Below are positions 46,379 to 55,372 of a DNA stretch of 64,000 bases, piece by piece. Position 1 is the stretch's first letter; each line of letters begins with the position of its first letter. A program made the translations under genes and the position numbers. Location: NCBI GenBank assembly GCA_023266575.1, contig JAHFPV010000001.1, positions 411,152 through 475,151 of the forward strand, written 5' to 3'. The stretch comes from Sphingobium sp. Its GTDB lineage: Bacteria > Pseudomonadota > Alphaproteobacteria > Sphingomonadales > Sphingomonadaceae. The notes beneath the pieces were generated by a model, which saw only the letters and a list, made by a program, of their open reading frames with translations, searched no databases and was not told where the DNA came from.

Positions 46379-46843
46379 ATGTTCCCATTTTCACGCATCC
46401 TCCTGGCCATGGCCTGCACGCTCGCGCTGCCCACGGCATCGGCCATGGCAGCGCCCCACGCCGATGCGGCACAGGCAAAGGCCATGCTGGAAAAAGCGGT
46501 GGCGACGATCAAGACCGCCGGGGCTACCCCTGCCTTTGCCGCCTTCAACCGGAAGGAGGGGGCGTTCAACACCGGCGAACTCTATGTGTTCGTGTTCGAC
46601 CTGAACGGCGTCTATGAAGCCTATGGCGCGCATCCTGGCCTGGTCGGGCGCGACGTCAGTGATCTGACCGATGCGGAGGGCAAGCCCATCGTGCGCGACA
46701 TGATAGAGATTGCCCGCACCAGCGGACATGGCAAGATCAACTATGTCTGGCTCAACCGGGCGGACAACCGGATCGAACGCAAAATGTCGCTGATTGAACT
46801 GGTCGGTGATCATGTCGTGGGCGTCGGCTATTACGCCCAATAA
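46379..46843 (+). CDS. Single Cache-domain periplasmic protein
   Basis: 154 residues with a signal peptide (cleavage near SAMAAPHA). The body fits a Cache_2-type sensor: KAMLEKAVATIK, FNRKEGAFNTGELYVFVFDLNGVYEAYGAHPGLVGRDVSDL and INYVWLNRADNRIERKMSLIEL. It lacks a kinase or methyl-accepting domain, so it may be a stand-alone periplasmic binder. It sits between the uvrD 3' end and its decayed copy. Confidence 0.85.
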   Translation: MFPFSRILLAMACTLALPTASAMAAPHADAAQAKAMLEKAVATIKTAGATPAFAAFNRKEGAFNTGELYVFVFDLNGVYEAYGAHPGLVGRDVSDLTDAEGKPIVRDMIEIARTSGHGKINYVWLNRADNRIERKMSLIELVGDHVVGVGYYAQ

Positions 46844-46906
46844 GTCGATCTCCGCTCCGGGCGGCGGGGCCAGCCTGTCGCGCTACCCACTGTCCATCGT
46901 GACGGA

Positions 46907-49183
46907 TCAGGGAATGGACACGAAACTGTCCATCACCCGCTTGCGCCCGGCCGTCTCGAAATCAATCTCCAGCTTGTTGCCCTCGATCTCTGCGACGGTG
47001 CCATAACCGAATTTCTGGTGAAACACCCGCAGCCCCAATGCCATGTCGCTGCGCCCCTTGTTACCGATCGACACTGCCGACGCGCGCGCCTCCACGATCC
47101 GCACCGGCTCCCGGCTGAACTGGCCCGACGATTGCGCCCGCTGCCAGCCCGGCCCGCGCCCTTCGCCGCGCCCGACGTGGGCGAACGGATCGTCCCGCTC
47201 CGACCAGTTGGCCCGCCACAGCGACGCGCCGCCGCTCATGCTGCTTTCCGCGTCGACATGCTCCGGCGGCAATTCGCCCACGAAGCGCGACGGGATGCTG
47301 CTGGTCCACTGGCCGTAGATACGCCGATTCGCCGCATGAAGGATGGTGCAACGCTTGCGCGCCCGCGTGATCGCGACATAGGCGAGCCGCCTTTCCTCCT
47401 CCAGGCTGTTGAGGCCGCCTTCGTCCAGCGCCCGCTGCGACGGGAAAATCCCTTCCTCCCAGCCGACCAGGAAGGTCGAATCATACTCCAGCCCCTTGGC
47501 GGCATGGATCGTCATGATCGTGACCTTGCGCTCTTCCTGCTGCGCCTCATTGTCCATGACGAGCGAGACATGCTCCAGAAACGCCCCCAGCGTCTCATAT
47601 TCCTCCATCGCGCGCGCGAGTTCGCCCAGATTCTCCAGCCGCCCCGCGCTCTCGGTCGATCGCTCCGCCTGTAACATCGCGGTGTAACCGCTCTCGTCCA
47701 ATATCAGGCGCGCCAGTTCGGCATGGGGCAGGGTAGTCGCCCGGTCGCGCCAGCGCGCCAGATCGCCGACAAATGCGCCCAATGACCGCCGCGCCTGCGG
47801 CGTCAGCTCATCCGTATCCAGTATCCGCGCCGCCGCATGGACAAGCGGTATCCACTCCGCCCGCGCCAGCCGGTGCAATTTCTCCACCGCCTTGTCGCCA
47901 AGGCCCCGCTTGGGGACATTGACGATCCGCTCGAACGCCAGATCGTCGGCGGGCTGGTTGACCAGCCGCAAATAGGCCAGCGCATCGCGGATTTCCGCCC
48001 GCTCATAGAATCGGAAACCGCCCACGATGCGGTAGGGCATCCCGATCTGGATGAACCGGTCCTCGAACTCGCGGGTCTGGTGCTGCGCCCGCACGAGTAT
48101 CGCCACCTCGTCCAGCGACCCGCCGTCGCGCTGGATCGCCTCAATCTCCTCGCCGACCCGCCGCGCTTCTTCTGGCCCGTCCCATATGCCGATGACGCGC
48201 ACCTTTTCGCCCACGTCGATGTCGGTCCACAATGTCTTGCCCAGCCGATTGCCATTTTCGGCAATCACGCCCGACGCCGCGCCCAAAATATGCGGGGTGG
48301 ATCGGTAATTCTGTTCCAGCCTGATAATCTTCGCGCCGGGAAAATCCTTTTCGAACCGCAGGATATTGGCGACTTCCGCCCCGCGCCATGAATAGATGGA
48401 CTGGTCGTCATCGCCCACGCAGCACAGATTCTTGCGCGTCTGCGCCAACAGTCGCAGCCACAGATATTGGCTGCTATTGGTGTCCTGATATTCGTCCACC
48501 ATGATATATTTGAACCGCTGCTGATAGCTTTCCAGCACGTCGCGATGCCTTTTCAATATCGTCAGAACATGCAGCAGCAAGTCCCCGAAATCGCAGGCAT
48601 TTACCTGGCGCAATCGCGCCTGATAGGCGGCATACAGCTTCTGCCCCTTGCCATTGGCATAGCCTTCGCTCTCACCCGCGCTGATGTCCTGCGGGGTCCA
48701 GCCCTTATTCTTCCACTGGTCGATCAGCCCGCCCAGCTGCCGCGCGGGCCAGCGTTTCTCGTCAATCCCCTCAGCCTGAATCAGCTGCTTCATCAGCCGC
48801 AACTGATCGTCCGTATCCAGGATCGTGAAATTGGATTGCAGCCCGACCAGTTCGGCATGACGCCGCAACATCTTGGCCGCGATGGCATGGAACGTCCCCA
48901 GCCACGGCATCCCCTCGACCGCCGGGCCAATCATCCGGCCGACCCGCTCGCGCATTTCTCGCGCGGCCTTGTTGGTGAAGGTGACGGAGAGGATTTCGGA
49001 TGGCCAGGCCCGCTGCGTCGCGACCAGATGCGCCAGCCGCGCCGTCAGCGCCGCCGTCTTGCCCGTTCCCGCCCCCGCCAGCACCAGCACCGGGCCCTCG
49101 GTCGTCAGCACGGCCTCCCGCTGCGGCGGGTTCAGCCCCTTGATATAGTCTGGGTCGGACGGGGAAGGGGCTGGAAATGTCAT
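46907..49183 (-). CDS. UvrD/PcrA/Rep-type DNA helicase
   Basis: About 758 residues. Q-motif LNPPQREAV, Walker A GAGTGKTAALTARLAHLV, TFTNKAAREMRERV, DEYQDTNSSQYLWL, GDDDQSIYSWRGAE, TIHAAKGLEYD and the C-terminal VAITRARKRC motif. Superfamily 1 3'-5' helicase for repair and conflict resolution. The tail ends with the small SH3-like end-domain (FGYGTVAEIEGNKLEIDF). ATG at 49183 is used; a TTG at 49192 is possible. Confidence 0.95.
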   Translation of the reverse strand: MTFPAPSPSDPDYIKGLNPPQREAVLTTEGPVLVLAGAGTGKTAALTARLAHLVATQRAWPSEILSVTFTNKAAREMRERVGRMIGPAVEGMPWLGTFHAIAAKMLRRHAELVGLQSNFTILDTDDQLRLMKQLIQAEGIDEKRWPARQLGGLIDQWKNKGWTPQDISAGESEGYANGKGQKLYAAYQARLRQVNACDFGDLLLHVLTILKRHRDVLESYQQRFKYIMVDEYQDTNSSQYLWLRLLAQTRKNLCCVGDDDQSIYSWRGAEVANILRFEKDFPGAKIIRLEQNYRSTPHILGAASGVIAENGNRLGKTLWTDIDVGEKVRVIGIWDGPEEARRVGEEIEAIQRDGGSLDEVAILVRAQHQTREFEDRFIQIGMPYRIVGGFRFYERAEIRDALAYLRLVNQPADDLAFERIVNVPKRGLGDKAVEKLHRLARAEWIPLVHAAARILDTDELTPQARRSLGAFVGDLARWRDRATTLPHAELARLILDESGYTAMLQAERSTESAGRLENLGELARAMEEYETLGAFLEHVSLVMDNEAQQEERKVTIMTIHAAKGLEYDSTFLVGWEEGIFPSQRALDEGGLNSLEEERRLAYVAITRARKRCTILHAANRRIYGQWTSSIPSRFVGELPPEHVDAESSMSGGASLWRANWSERDDPFAHVGRGEGRGPGWQRAQSSGQFSREPVRIVEARASAVSIGNKGRSDMALGLRVFHQKFGYGTVAEIEGNKLEIDFETAGRKRVMDSFVSIP

Positions 49184-49286
49184 TAGCCTCAACTAGGCAT
49201 GGGCGGGGACGGGGGCAAGGCATCCGCCTTGCAGCGACGCCCCTTCTATGAGAACAAAAGGCGAATCATGCAAGGGAGGACGAATC

Positions 49287-49682
49287 ATGGCGACGGGTAA
49301 ATGCCAGTGCGGAGCGATCCGCTATGAAGTCAGCGGCGATCCTGCGCACAGCGCCATCTGCCATTGCGCCGATTGCCGCGCCAGTTCGGGCGCGCCGATG
49401 GTGGGCTGGGCCTTGTTTCAACAGGACGCGGTAAAGATAGACGGCACGCCGGTCGCCTATCAGTCGTCGGAAAATGCGACCCGCCACTTCTGCGGCACTT
49501 GTGGCACCGGCCTGTTCTACACCAATCCCGCCATTTTCCCCGGCGGCATCGATATTCAGACGGCAACGCTGGATGATCAGTCCGCCTTCCCGCCCCAGGC
49601 CCATATCCAACTGGCCGACGCCCCGCCATGGGCCGCGACCGCCAACGACCTGCCAAAATTCGATCGCTTCCCCGGCGAGTGA
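49287..49682 (+). CDS. GFA-family (glutathione-dependent formaldehyde-activating-like) protein
   Basis: 131 residues. Zinc cysteines of the GFA/CENP-V domain: C6 and C8, C25/C27/C30 and C69/C72. The ribosome site AAGGGAGGA at 49272-49280 fixes the ATG at 49287. GFA proteins may take formaldehyde-type substrates, but most are uncharacterised. Divergent from the UvrD-like gene. Confidence 0.9.
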   Translation: MATGKCQCGAIRYEVSGDPAHSAICHCADCRASSGAPMVGWALFQQDAVKIDGTPVAYQSSENATRHFCGTCGTGLFYTNPAIFPGGIDIQTATLDDQSAFPPQAHIQLADAPPWAATANDLPKFDRFPGE

Positions 49683-49895
49683 GGGCAAAAATCAAATCTC
49701 CTCCATTGAGACGGGTAGCTAGCCGCAGGCCAGACGGAGGGGGCGGCCTCTTGATAACGCCACAGCCCCTTCCTTTCATGGTGCATCCGCCACGGTTCAT
49801 CGCCGCTGCCGGAACGGACATGTCACGACTCCGGTTCTTCGCTCACCGCTCCCCGCACAACGGGGCCGTGAGAAAAGAAGGAAAGGATATTCCCG

Positions 49896-50330
49896 ATGAA
49901 GTCCATCATGCTGGCCAGTGCCGCGATGCTCAGTTTCACCACCGCCATTGCAGGCGTCGCTATCGCGCAGGAAACCCCGGCCCCGATGAGCCAGCCACCC
50001 GCTGGCGACATGGCCCCGCCCGCTGATCCCGCCGCGCCGCCACCGCCTGCCGACCCGGCCATGACGCCACCGGCCAACCCTGCGAGCGCGGCTGACCCCA
50101 ATGCAGGCCAGCCCACCGGTGCCGTTCCCGCCGATCCCGGCATGGCGCCAGCGCCCGCAGGCGTTCCCAATGATCCTGCGGCCCCGGTCGGATCGTCGTC
50201 CAATCCCGTCACCGTCGGCGGCAACATGACCCCGCCTCCGGCTGAGGCGAAGGATTATCCGGTCTGCTCGAAAACGGTGCAGGACAGTTGCATCAATCCG
50301 GGCGAGGCGCGCAAGGCGCGTCGTCGCTAA
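49896..50330 (+). CDS. Proline/alanine-rich exported protein of unknown function
   Basis: 144 residues: a signal peptide (cleavage near AIAQETPA), a long Pro/Ala/Asp-rich region (about 30-120) and a short conserved end with two Cys (YPVCSKTVQDSCINPGEARKARRR). No catalytic motif is seen. The 3' end overlaps the convergent Rrf2 gene by 38 bases. It probably spans or decorates the cell wall. Confidence 0.75.
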   Translation: MKSIMLASAAMLSFTTAIAGVAIAQETPAPMSQPPAGDMAPPADPAAPPPPADPAMTPPANPASAADPNAGQPTGAVPADPGMAPAPAGVPNDPAAPVGSSSNPVTVGGNMTPPPAEAKDYPVCSKTVQDSCINPGEARKARRR

Positions 50331-50766
50331 GTGAGGACTCTGGGCCGGGCAGAGCAGCGATAATCGCCGCCAGCCCGGCCCGGTCACGCGTCGCATCGCT
50401 CAGGCTGTGCTGATCCAGCACCGCCAGAAAAGCCGCCGTCGCTTGCGCCAATATCCCGGTCAGCCCGCAGGACGGGCGGATCGCGCAGGCTGCGCAATCC
50501 GCCATCTTCATGTCCGGCTCACTATGCCGAATCACCGAGCCGATGCTGATCTCCTCCGGCGGGCGCGCCAGCGCAAAACCGCCGCCGCGCCCCCGCTGGG
50601 TCGCAATGAACCCGCCCTGCGCCAGCCCATGCACCACCTTCATCAGATGATTGCGAGACAGCCCATAAGCGTCGGCAATCTGCGGGATCGTCGCGCGTCC
50701 CTCCGGCGCTGCCGCCAGATGGATCAGCACGCGCAGCGCATAGTCGGTGTGGCGGGTCAGTTGCAT
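50293..50766 (-). CDS. Rrf2-family regulator, NsrR-like
   Basis: About 157 residues. The winged HTH begins MQLTRHTDYALRVLIHLA and has the wing RGRGGGFALARPPEEISIG. Three cysteines (C91, C94, C100) match the Fe-S cysteines of NsrR/IscR-type members, so it likely senses NO or iron-sulfur status. It is divergent from the globin with a shared dyad. The start at 50766 follows the family rather than a longer frame from 50835. Confidence 0.85.
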   Translation of the reverse strand: MQLTRHTDYALRVLIHLAAAPEGRATIPQIADAYGLSRNHLMKVVHGLAQGGFIATQRGRGGGFALARPPEEISIGSVIRHSEPDMKMADCAACAIRPSCGLTGILAQATAAFLAVLDQHSLSDATRDRAGLAAIIAALPGPESSLSDDAPCAPRPD

Positions 50767-50813
50767 GGGCTTGTCCGATAACGGCGCTACAGGCGGTGTG
50801 AAACATATATCAT

Positions 50814-50837
50814 ATTTACATCTTAAAAGATGCAAAT
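50814..50837. promoter_or_regulatory. 24-bp dyad between the Rrf2 and globin genes
   Basis: ATTT(A/G)CATCTT-AA-AAGATG(C/T)AAAT, only two outer positions and the two-base centre break symmetry. Its AAGATGY core resembles NsrR half-sites, although the half-sites are arranged head-outward. It covers the -35 and spacer of a forward promoter (TTTACA, 17 bases, TAAATA) and the same elements in reverse (TTTGCA, 16 bases, TATGAT). Confidence 0.65.
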
Positions 50838-50843
50838 TAAATA
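50815..50843 (+). promoter_or_regulatory. Promoter of the globin gene
   Basis: TTTACA (50815-50820), a 17-base spacer, TAAATA (50838-50843). The dyad lies over the -35 and spacer, so binding there should block transcription. Confidence 0.6.
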
Positions 50844-50874
50844 CCGCTTATCGAGTCCATCGAAAGGCGTACAT

Positions 50875-51318
50875 ATGTCCAGCTCACTGTCGGCTTCCAC
50901 CATAGCGATCGTCAAATCGACCGGTCCGGCCCTGCGCCAGCATGGCGTCGCCATCACCACCGCCATGTACGCCAGACTGTTTCAGGACTCCGAAGTGAAG
51001 GCGATGTTCGATCAGGCTGCCCAGGCCAGCGGCGAACAGCCCAAGCGCCTGGCCGCCGCGATTCTGGGCTATGCGGAGAATATCGACAAGCTCGGCGCGC
51101 TCGACGGCGCGGTCGCCCGCATGGTCGCACGCCATGTCGAAACCGGGGTGAAGCCGGAACATTATCCCAAGGTCGCCGCCGCCCTGCTCCCCTCCATCCG
51201 CGAGATATTGGGCGAAGAGGTCGCGACCGACGCGGTGCTGGACGCCTGGGCGGAGGCTTACACCTTCCTCGCCAACATCCTGATCGCGAAGGAGATGGCG
51301 GCCTACGAAGCCGCCTGA
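50875..51318 (+). CDS. Single-domain globin (flavohemoglobin-type head)
   Basis: 147 residues. Globin fold with B10 Tyr (Y32 in ITTAMYARLF) and proximal His (H87 in MVARHVET), both as in flavohemoglobin heads, but no FAD/NAD reductase domain. It probably scavenges NO or O2. It is divergent from the NsrR-like regulator, which probably represses it. GAAAGG lies eight bases upstream of the ATG at 50875. Confidence 0.88.
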   Translation: MSSSLSASTIAIVKSTGPALRQHGVAITTAMYARLFQDSEVKAMFDQAAQASGEQPKRLAAAILGYAENIDKLGALDGAVARMVARHVETGVKPEHYPKVAAALLPSIREILGEEVATDAVLDAWAEAYTFLANILIAKEMAAYEAA

Positions 51319-51854
51319 TCCACCGCCCGCAACAAGGTGATCCGCGCTTTGCCAGCGTCGCGCACGGCGTCGATCGCAAAGCCCTTCACCTCGACATCCT
51401 CGCGCCGGTCGGTCTCTATGCTGATCCAGGTCGCAGGCCCGGTCCAGCCCAGCCGCCCCAGCTTGTCGAGCGCGACCTGCCCAGCCCCCGTGCCATAGGG
51501 CGGGTCCATGAAAATGAGGTCCAATGGCTTGGGCGCGGACCCCAGCGATAGCACGCTCGACGCCCGGATATCGGGCTTGATGCCCAGTCGCTCCGCATTC
51601 GCACGGATCGAATCGATCGCCGGCTTGTCCTGCTCGACGAACAGGCAGGAGGCCGCGCCGCGCGACAGCGCCTCAAACCCCAACGCCCCGGACCCGGCAA
51701 AGAAGTCGCCCACGGCTAGTCCCTCGAACGATCCGATCCGGCTGACCAGCATCGAAAACAGCGTCTCGCGGGTCCGGTCGGCGGTCGGTCGGGTCGCGTC
51801 ACCCTTCGGCGCGGTCAGCGGGCGACCGCGCCATTGGCCCGATATGATCCTCAT
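51303..51854 (-). CDS. rsmD: 16S rRNA (guanine966-N2)-methyltransferase
   Basis: 183 residues. MRIISGQWRGRPL, RPTADRTRETLFSML, FAGSGALGFEALSRGA (SAM site) and FMDPPYGTG (catalytic DPPY). It overlaps the rluB-like gene by four bases (ATGA). Its 3' end overlaps the globin gene by 16 bases, head to tail convergently. Confidence 0.95.
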   Translation of the reverse strand: MRIISGQWRGRPLTAPKGDATRPTADRTRETLFSMLVSRIGSFEGLAVGDFFAGSGALGFEALSRGAASCLFVEQDKPAIDSIRANAERLGIKPDIRASSVLSLGSAPKPLDLIFMDPPYGTGAGQVALDKLGRLGWTGPATWISIETDRREDVEVKGFAIDAVRDAGKARITLLRAVDQAAS

Positions 51855-52864
51855 TTGCTGTCCTTCAGGCTGGCCTTGAACTGGACCAGGTCATGCTGGC
51901 GTATTTCCTCGACCGCGCCGGGCGGCAGATCGCCCAGCAGGAACGGACCATAGCTGGTGCGGATCAGCCGGTTGACCTGCAACCCCAGATGTTCCAGCAC
52001 CCGCCGCACTTCGCGGTTCTTGCCCTCGGTCAGCGTCATCTCGATCCACTGGTTGCGCCCGGTGCGCCGCTCCAGATTGGCCTCGATCGGGCCATAGCGG
52101 ACGCCCTCAATCTCGATCCCGTCGAACAGATCCTCCAGCTGCTGCTGGCTCACCTCCCCAAAGGCGCGCGCCCGGTAAGTGCGCGGCACCCCGGATGAGG
52201 GCAATTCCATCTGCCGTTTGAACCCGCCATCGGTGGTCAGCAGCAACAGCCCTTCGGTCGTCATGTCCAGCCGCCCGATCGGCATGACACGCGGTAGATC
52301 GGCGGGCAGCTTGTCATAGATGGTCGGCCGCCCGGCGGGATCGCGCTCGGTCGTCAGGAAGCCGGAAGGCTTGTGGAACAGGAACAGCCGGGCAGGGGGC
52401 GGCGCGGCAATCGCCACGCCATCCACCGCCACGCCATAGAGCGAGGCTAGCAAGGTCGCAGGCGTCTCAACCGCCACGCCATTCAGCGTCACGCGCCCTT
52501 CCTCGATCATCCGCTCGACCTCACGGCGGGACGCCACCCCGGCCCGCGCCAGCAGCTTGGCGATACGCTGCGGCTCGCCCTTGCCATCGCTGGTTGCGGC
52601 GGCGCGCGCGGGGTGCGGGTTGGCGGGCGTCTTGACCCCGGCACCCGGCTTCTTGAAACCGGGCTTGCGGCCCCATGGCTTGGCGCTGGCGGCGGGACCG
52701 GCCCTGGCTTCGCCCGGCTTGCCAAAGCGAGGCTTGCCGTCCGGCGTCCGACCCGGCCTACCCGCACCGGGGCCGGAGGGGCGTTTCGGGCCGCCGGGGC
52801 CAGCCCTGCGGGGCGGTCCAGATTTTTTCGGCGGTTCCAAGGGCGGCTTCCTTTTCGTGGGCAC
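51851..52864 (-). CDS. RluB-type rRNA pseudouridine synthase
   Basis: About 337 residues from a GTG at 52864 (GGAAGGG close upstream). The N-terminal 100 residues are Lys/Pro/Gly-rich and unlike the family core. Then an S4 domain (RIAKLLARAGVASRREVERMIEEGRVTLNG) and the catalytic core with IGRLDMTTEGLLLLTTDGG (catalytic Asp). It modifies 23S rRNA (RluB/RsuA class). A longer frame to 53119 overlaps the divergent receiver gene and has no better start. Confidence 0.88.
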   Translation of the reverse strand: MPTKRKPPLEPPKKSGPPRRAGPGGPKRPSGPGAGRPGRTPDGKPRFGKPGEARAGPAASAKPWGRKPGFKKPGAGVKTPANPHPARAAATSDGKGEPQRIAKLLARAGVASRREVERMIEEGRVTLNGVAVETPATLLASLYGVAVDGVAIAAPPPARLFLFHKPSGFLTTERDPAGRPTIYDKLPADLPRVMPIGRLDMTTEGLLLLTTDGGFKRQMELPSSGVPRTYRARAFGEVSQQQLEDLFDGIEIEGVRYGPIEANLERRTGRNQWIEMTLTEGKNREVRRVLEHLGLQVNRLIRTSYGPFLLGDLPPGAVEEIRQHDLVQFKASLKDSK

Positions 52865-53015
52865 TGGCCCTTCCCATATGACAGGAAAGCCAGCAACAGG
52901 CTGAACGGTGCCGCCCCGGCGCTTGGATGAGGGCGGTGTGGCATCCGCCCCGCAACCCGGCGCGGGGGCGCGGCGTTTGATCGGTGGGCATGGCGGAAAC
53001 AGGGCGGATCGGCAA

Positions 53016-53474
53016 ATGTTTTTCGGGTTGGTGAAGGGCGAAGGCGCGCGCACCGGACGTTGCAAGGCGATCCGCACCGTGCTGGTGGTGGAGGATGAAC
53101 CCCTCGTCGCCTTCGACAATGAACATGCGCTCGAACAGGCCGGCTACCGCATCGCCGCGACCGTGGACGATTACAGCCACGCTATCGCCGTCATCGACGG
53201 CGGCGGGGTCGATCTGGTGATCGCCGACGTGAGCCTGAAGGGCGACCGCAGCGGCATCGACGTCGCCCGCCATGCCGCGACCAAGGGACTGCCGGTGCTG
53301 TTCGTCACCGGTGCCTGCCCGATCGACGCCCGTGCGCTGGCACTCGGCTGCCTCGCCAAACCCTATGCCCCGCGTGATCTGGTCGCGGCGATCGGCGTGA
53401 TCGACGCCCTGCTGCGCGGCGCCCGCCGCCCACGCCTGCCCGTCGGCCTCACCCTGTTCGACACGGCCGATTGA
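53016..53474 (+). CDS. Stand-alone response-regulator receiver domain
   Basis: About 152 residues: VLVVEDEPLVAFDNEHALEQAGY, the phospho-acceptor region VDLVIADVSLKGDRSG, and LPVLFVTGACPID plus GCLAKPY. There is no DNA-binding or output domain. It probably relays phosphate or acts as a single-domain response regulator. The ATG at 53016 is used. Confidence 0.85.
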   Translation: MFFGLVKGEGARTGRCKAIRTVLVVEDEPLVAFDNEHALEQAGYRIAATVDDYSHAIAVIDGGGVDLVIADVSLKGDRSGIDVARHAATKGLPVLFVTGACPIDARALALGCLAKPYAPRDLVAAIGVIDALLRGARRPRLPVGLTLFDTAD

Positions 53475-53550
53475 TCCCACAAGGCTTGCCAGCACCGCAT
53501 CAGGCCATATGGTGGCGCGCAACAGACGCCTTCGGGGAACGCGCACCATC

Positions 53551-54876
53551 ATGACCGACGCCACAACCGGCACGAACAGCTGGCTTAATGCGGTAAAGCC
53601 CTATGCTCAGAAAGCCCCGCTGGCGGCCTTCTTCCTGGGCGTGTCGTCGGGCTTTCCCTTCGCGATGATCGGCGCGACACTGACGACGCGCCTCGCGCAG
53701 GACGGCATCGACAAGAAAGCCGTCACCGCCTTCACCCTGGCTTTCCTCGTCTATAATCTCAAATGGCTTTGGGCCTGGGTGGTCGATGGCGTCCGCTTGC
53801 CCGTGATCGGTCGACTGGGCCAGCGTGTCTCCTGGCTGCTCCTGGCAGGCGTGCTGGTGATGGCGGCGGTCGCCAATCTGGCATTGGTCGATCCTACCAG
53901 CAGCCTGATCCAGACCGCCTATGCCGCCATATTGGTCGGGATTGCGGGCGCGACCTTCGACATTGTGATCGACGCCTATCGCATCGAGCTATTGAAGCCC
54001 GAACAGCTGGGCGTCGGGTCGGGCATGTCCCAATATGGCTGGCGCATCGGATCTGTCGCGGCGGGCGCGCTGGCGCTGGTGCTGGCGGCGCGGATCGGCT
54101 GGGAAGGCGCCTATCTCGCCTGCGCCATCTTCGCCTTGCCCGCCATGCTGACCGGCCTGCTTCTGGGCGAACCGGAACGCCATCGCGACCCGCTCGCACG
54201 GCGCGGACTGGGCGAAGTCTGGCAGTCGATCGCCGGACCATTGGTGGAATTTTTCCAGCGCAAGGGCGCGCTGCTCGTGCTGCTGTTCATCCTGCTGCAC
54301 AAGATCGGCGACACGCTGGCGAACCTCACCTTCCGCCTGCTGTTCGACGATATGGGCTATAGCAATGACGAGATCGCCATTTACGACATCGGCATCGGCT
54401 TCTGGGCCTATCTGATCGGCATCTTCGTTGGCGGCATTCTGTACGCCCGGATCGGCATGAAGCGATCGGTGCTGCTCAGCCTGATCCTGATGGGCGTATC
54501 GAACTTCGCCTTTGCGGCACTGGCGGCGCTGGGGAAGAGCAATTGGGGCATGGCCGGCGCGATCGGGTTCGAGAATTTCGCCAGCGGCATCGGCGGCGTC
54601 ACCGTCGTCGCCTATTTCTCCGCCCTGTGCGACCTGCGCTTCACCGCCACCCAATATGCGCTGATCTCTGCCGCCGCCAGCATCGTTGGCCGTTTCCTGA
54701 CCGGGACGACGGCGGGCGGGCTGATCGAGCAATTCGGCTATGTCGATTTCTACCTGCTCACCACGGCGGCGGCAGTGCCGGGCATCATCCTGTTCTGGCT
54801 GATGATGCGCGCTGGCCTGATCGACGCCAGCGTCGGCAGCGCCGCGACCGATCCGGGCGATCACCCCTCGCCATAA
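53551..54876 (+). CDS. AmpG-like MFS transporter
   Basis: About 441 residues with 12 membrane segments. LAAFFLGVSSGFPFAMIGATLTTRLAQDGIDKKAV and FLVYNLKWLWAWVVDGVRLP match the AmpG/PAT group of MFS carriers that import anhydro-muropeptides. The 3' end overlaps the DUF6628 gene by 16 bases. Confidence 0.85.
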   Translation: MTDATTGTNSWLNAVKPYAQKAPLAAFFLGVSSGFPFAMIGATLTTRLAQDGIDKKAVTAFTLAFLVYNLKWLWAWVVDGVRLPVIGRLGQRVSWLLLAGVLVMAAVANLALVDPTSSLIQTAYAAILVGIAGATFDIVIDAYRIELLKPEQLGVGSGMSQYGWRIGSVAAGALALVLAARIGWEGAYLACAIFALPAMLTGLLLGEPERHRDPLARRGLGEVWQSIAGPLVEFFQRKGALLVLLFILLHKIGDTLANLTFRLLFDDMGYSNDEIAIYDIGIGFWAYLIGIFVGGILYARIGMKRSVLLSLILMGVSNFAFAALAALGKSNWGMAGAIGFENFASGIGGVTVVAYFSALCDLRFTATQYALISAAASIVGRFLTGTTAGGLIEQFGYVDFYLLTTAAAVPGIILFWLMMRAGLIDASVGSAATDPGDHPSP

Positions 54877-55304
54877 AGTTCAAGCGGTCGGCCCAGGTCA
54901 GCATGGGCCTGCGCCACCGCCTGCAAGCAGGTCAGCGCGCCCAGCGCATGATCATTGCCCAGCAACCGGCTCACCTGCGCGTAGGCCGCGCTGGGATCGC
55001 TCAGCGCGTCGCCGGTCGCCTGCATCATCAGTGCCTCGTCCGCCGTCATCCGTGCGCAGCAGCAGGGCGCAACCAAGATCTTGCGGCTCGACGCCCGCGC
55101 CAGTTCCAGCATCATCGCCCGCATCAGCACCAGCGGCCGGCGATAGCTGCGCCCGAACGCACCCAGCATAGCATTGGCGGCATGGGCGTCATTGACGCCC
55201 GCACTTGCCATCCGCCGCATCACGAACAGGAACAGCCGGTTGCCATAGCCCGACGGCATCGGCCGGGGCAGGTCGTCGAGGGAGGAAGTCTCTCCATGTG
55301 CCAT
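54861..55304 (-). CDS. DUF6628 family protein
   Basis: 147 residues, all soluble and helical. GNRLFLFVMRRMASAGVNDAHAANAML and the Cys-rich ILVAPCCCARMTADE match a family typical of sphingomonads. Function unknown; the three consecutive cysteines are the most notable feature. Confidence 0.75.
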   Translation of the reverse strand: MAHGETSSLDDLPRPMPSGYGNRLFLFVMRRMASAGVNDAHAANAMLGAFGRSYRRPLVLMRAMMLELARASSRKILVAPCCCARMTADEALMMQATGDALSDPSAAYAQVSRLLGNDHALGALTCLQAVAQAHADLGRPLELYGEG

Positions 55305-55372
55305 GATGTTACGCCTTCTGCGGTGGTCTGGTTTCCGCAGGTTAGGCTATTGCGAGTCAATCGCAAGTAGAA

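Noticed and set aside
51851..53119. RluB-like start at 53119
   Set aside because: The extra N-terminus overlaps the divergent receiver gene, has no better start, and is not expected in the family.
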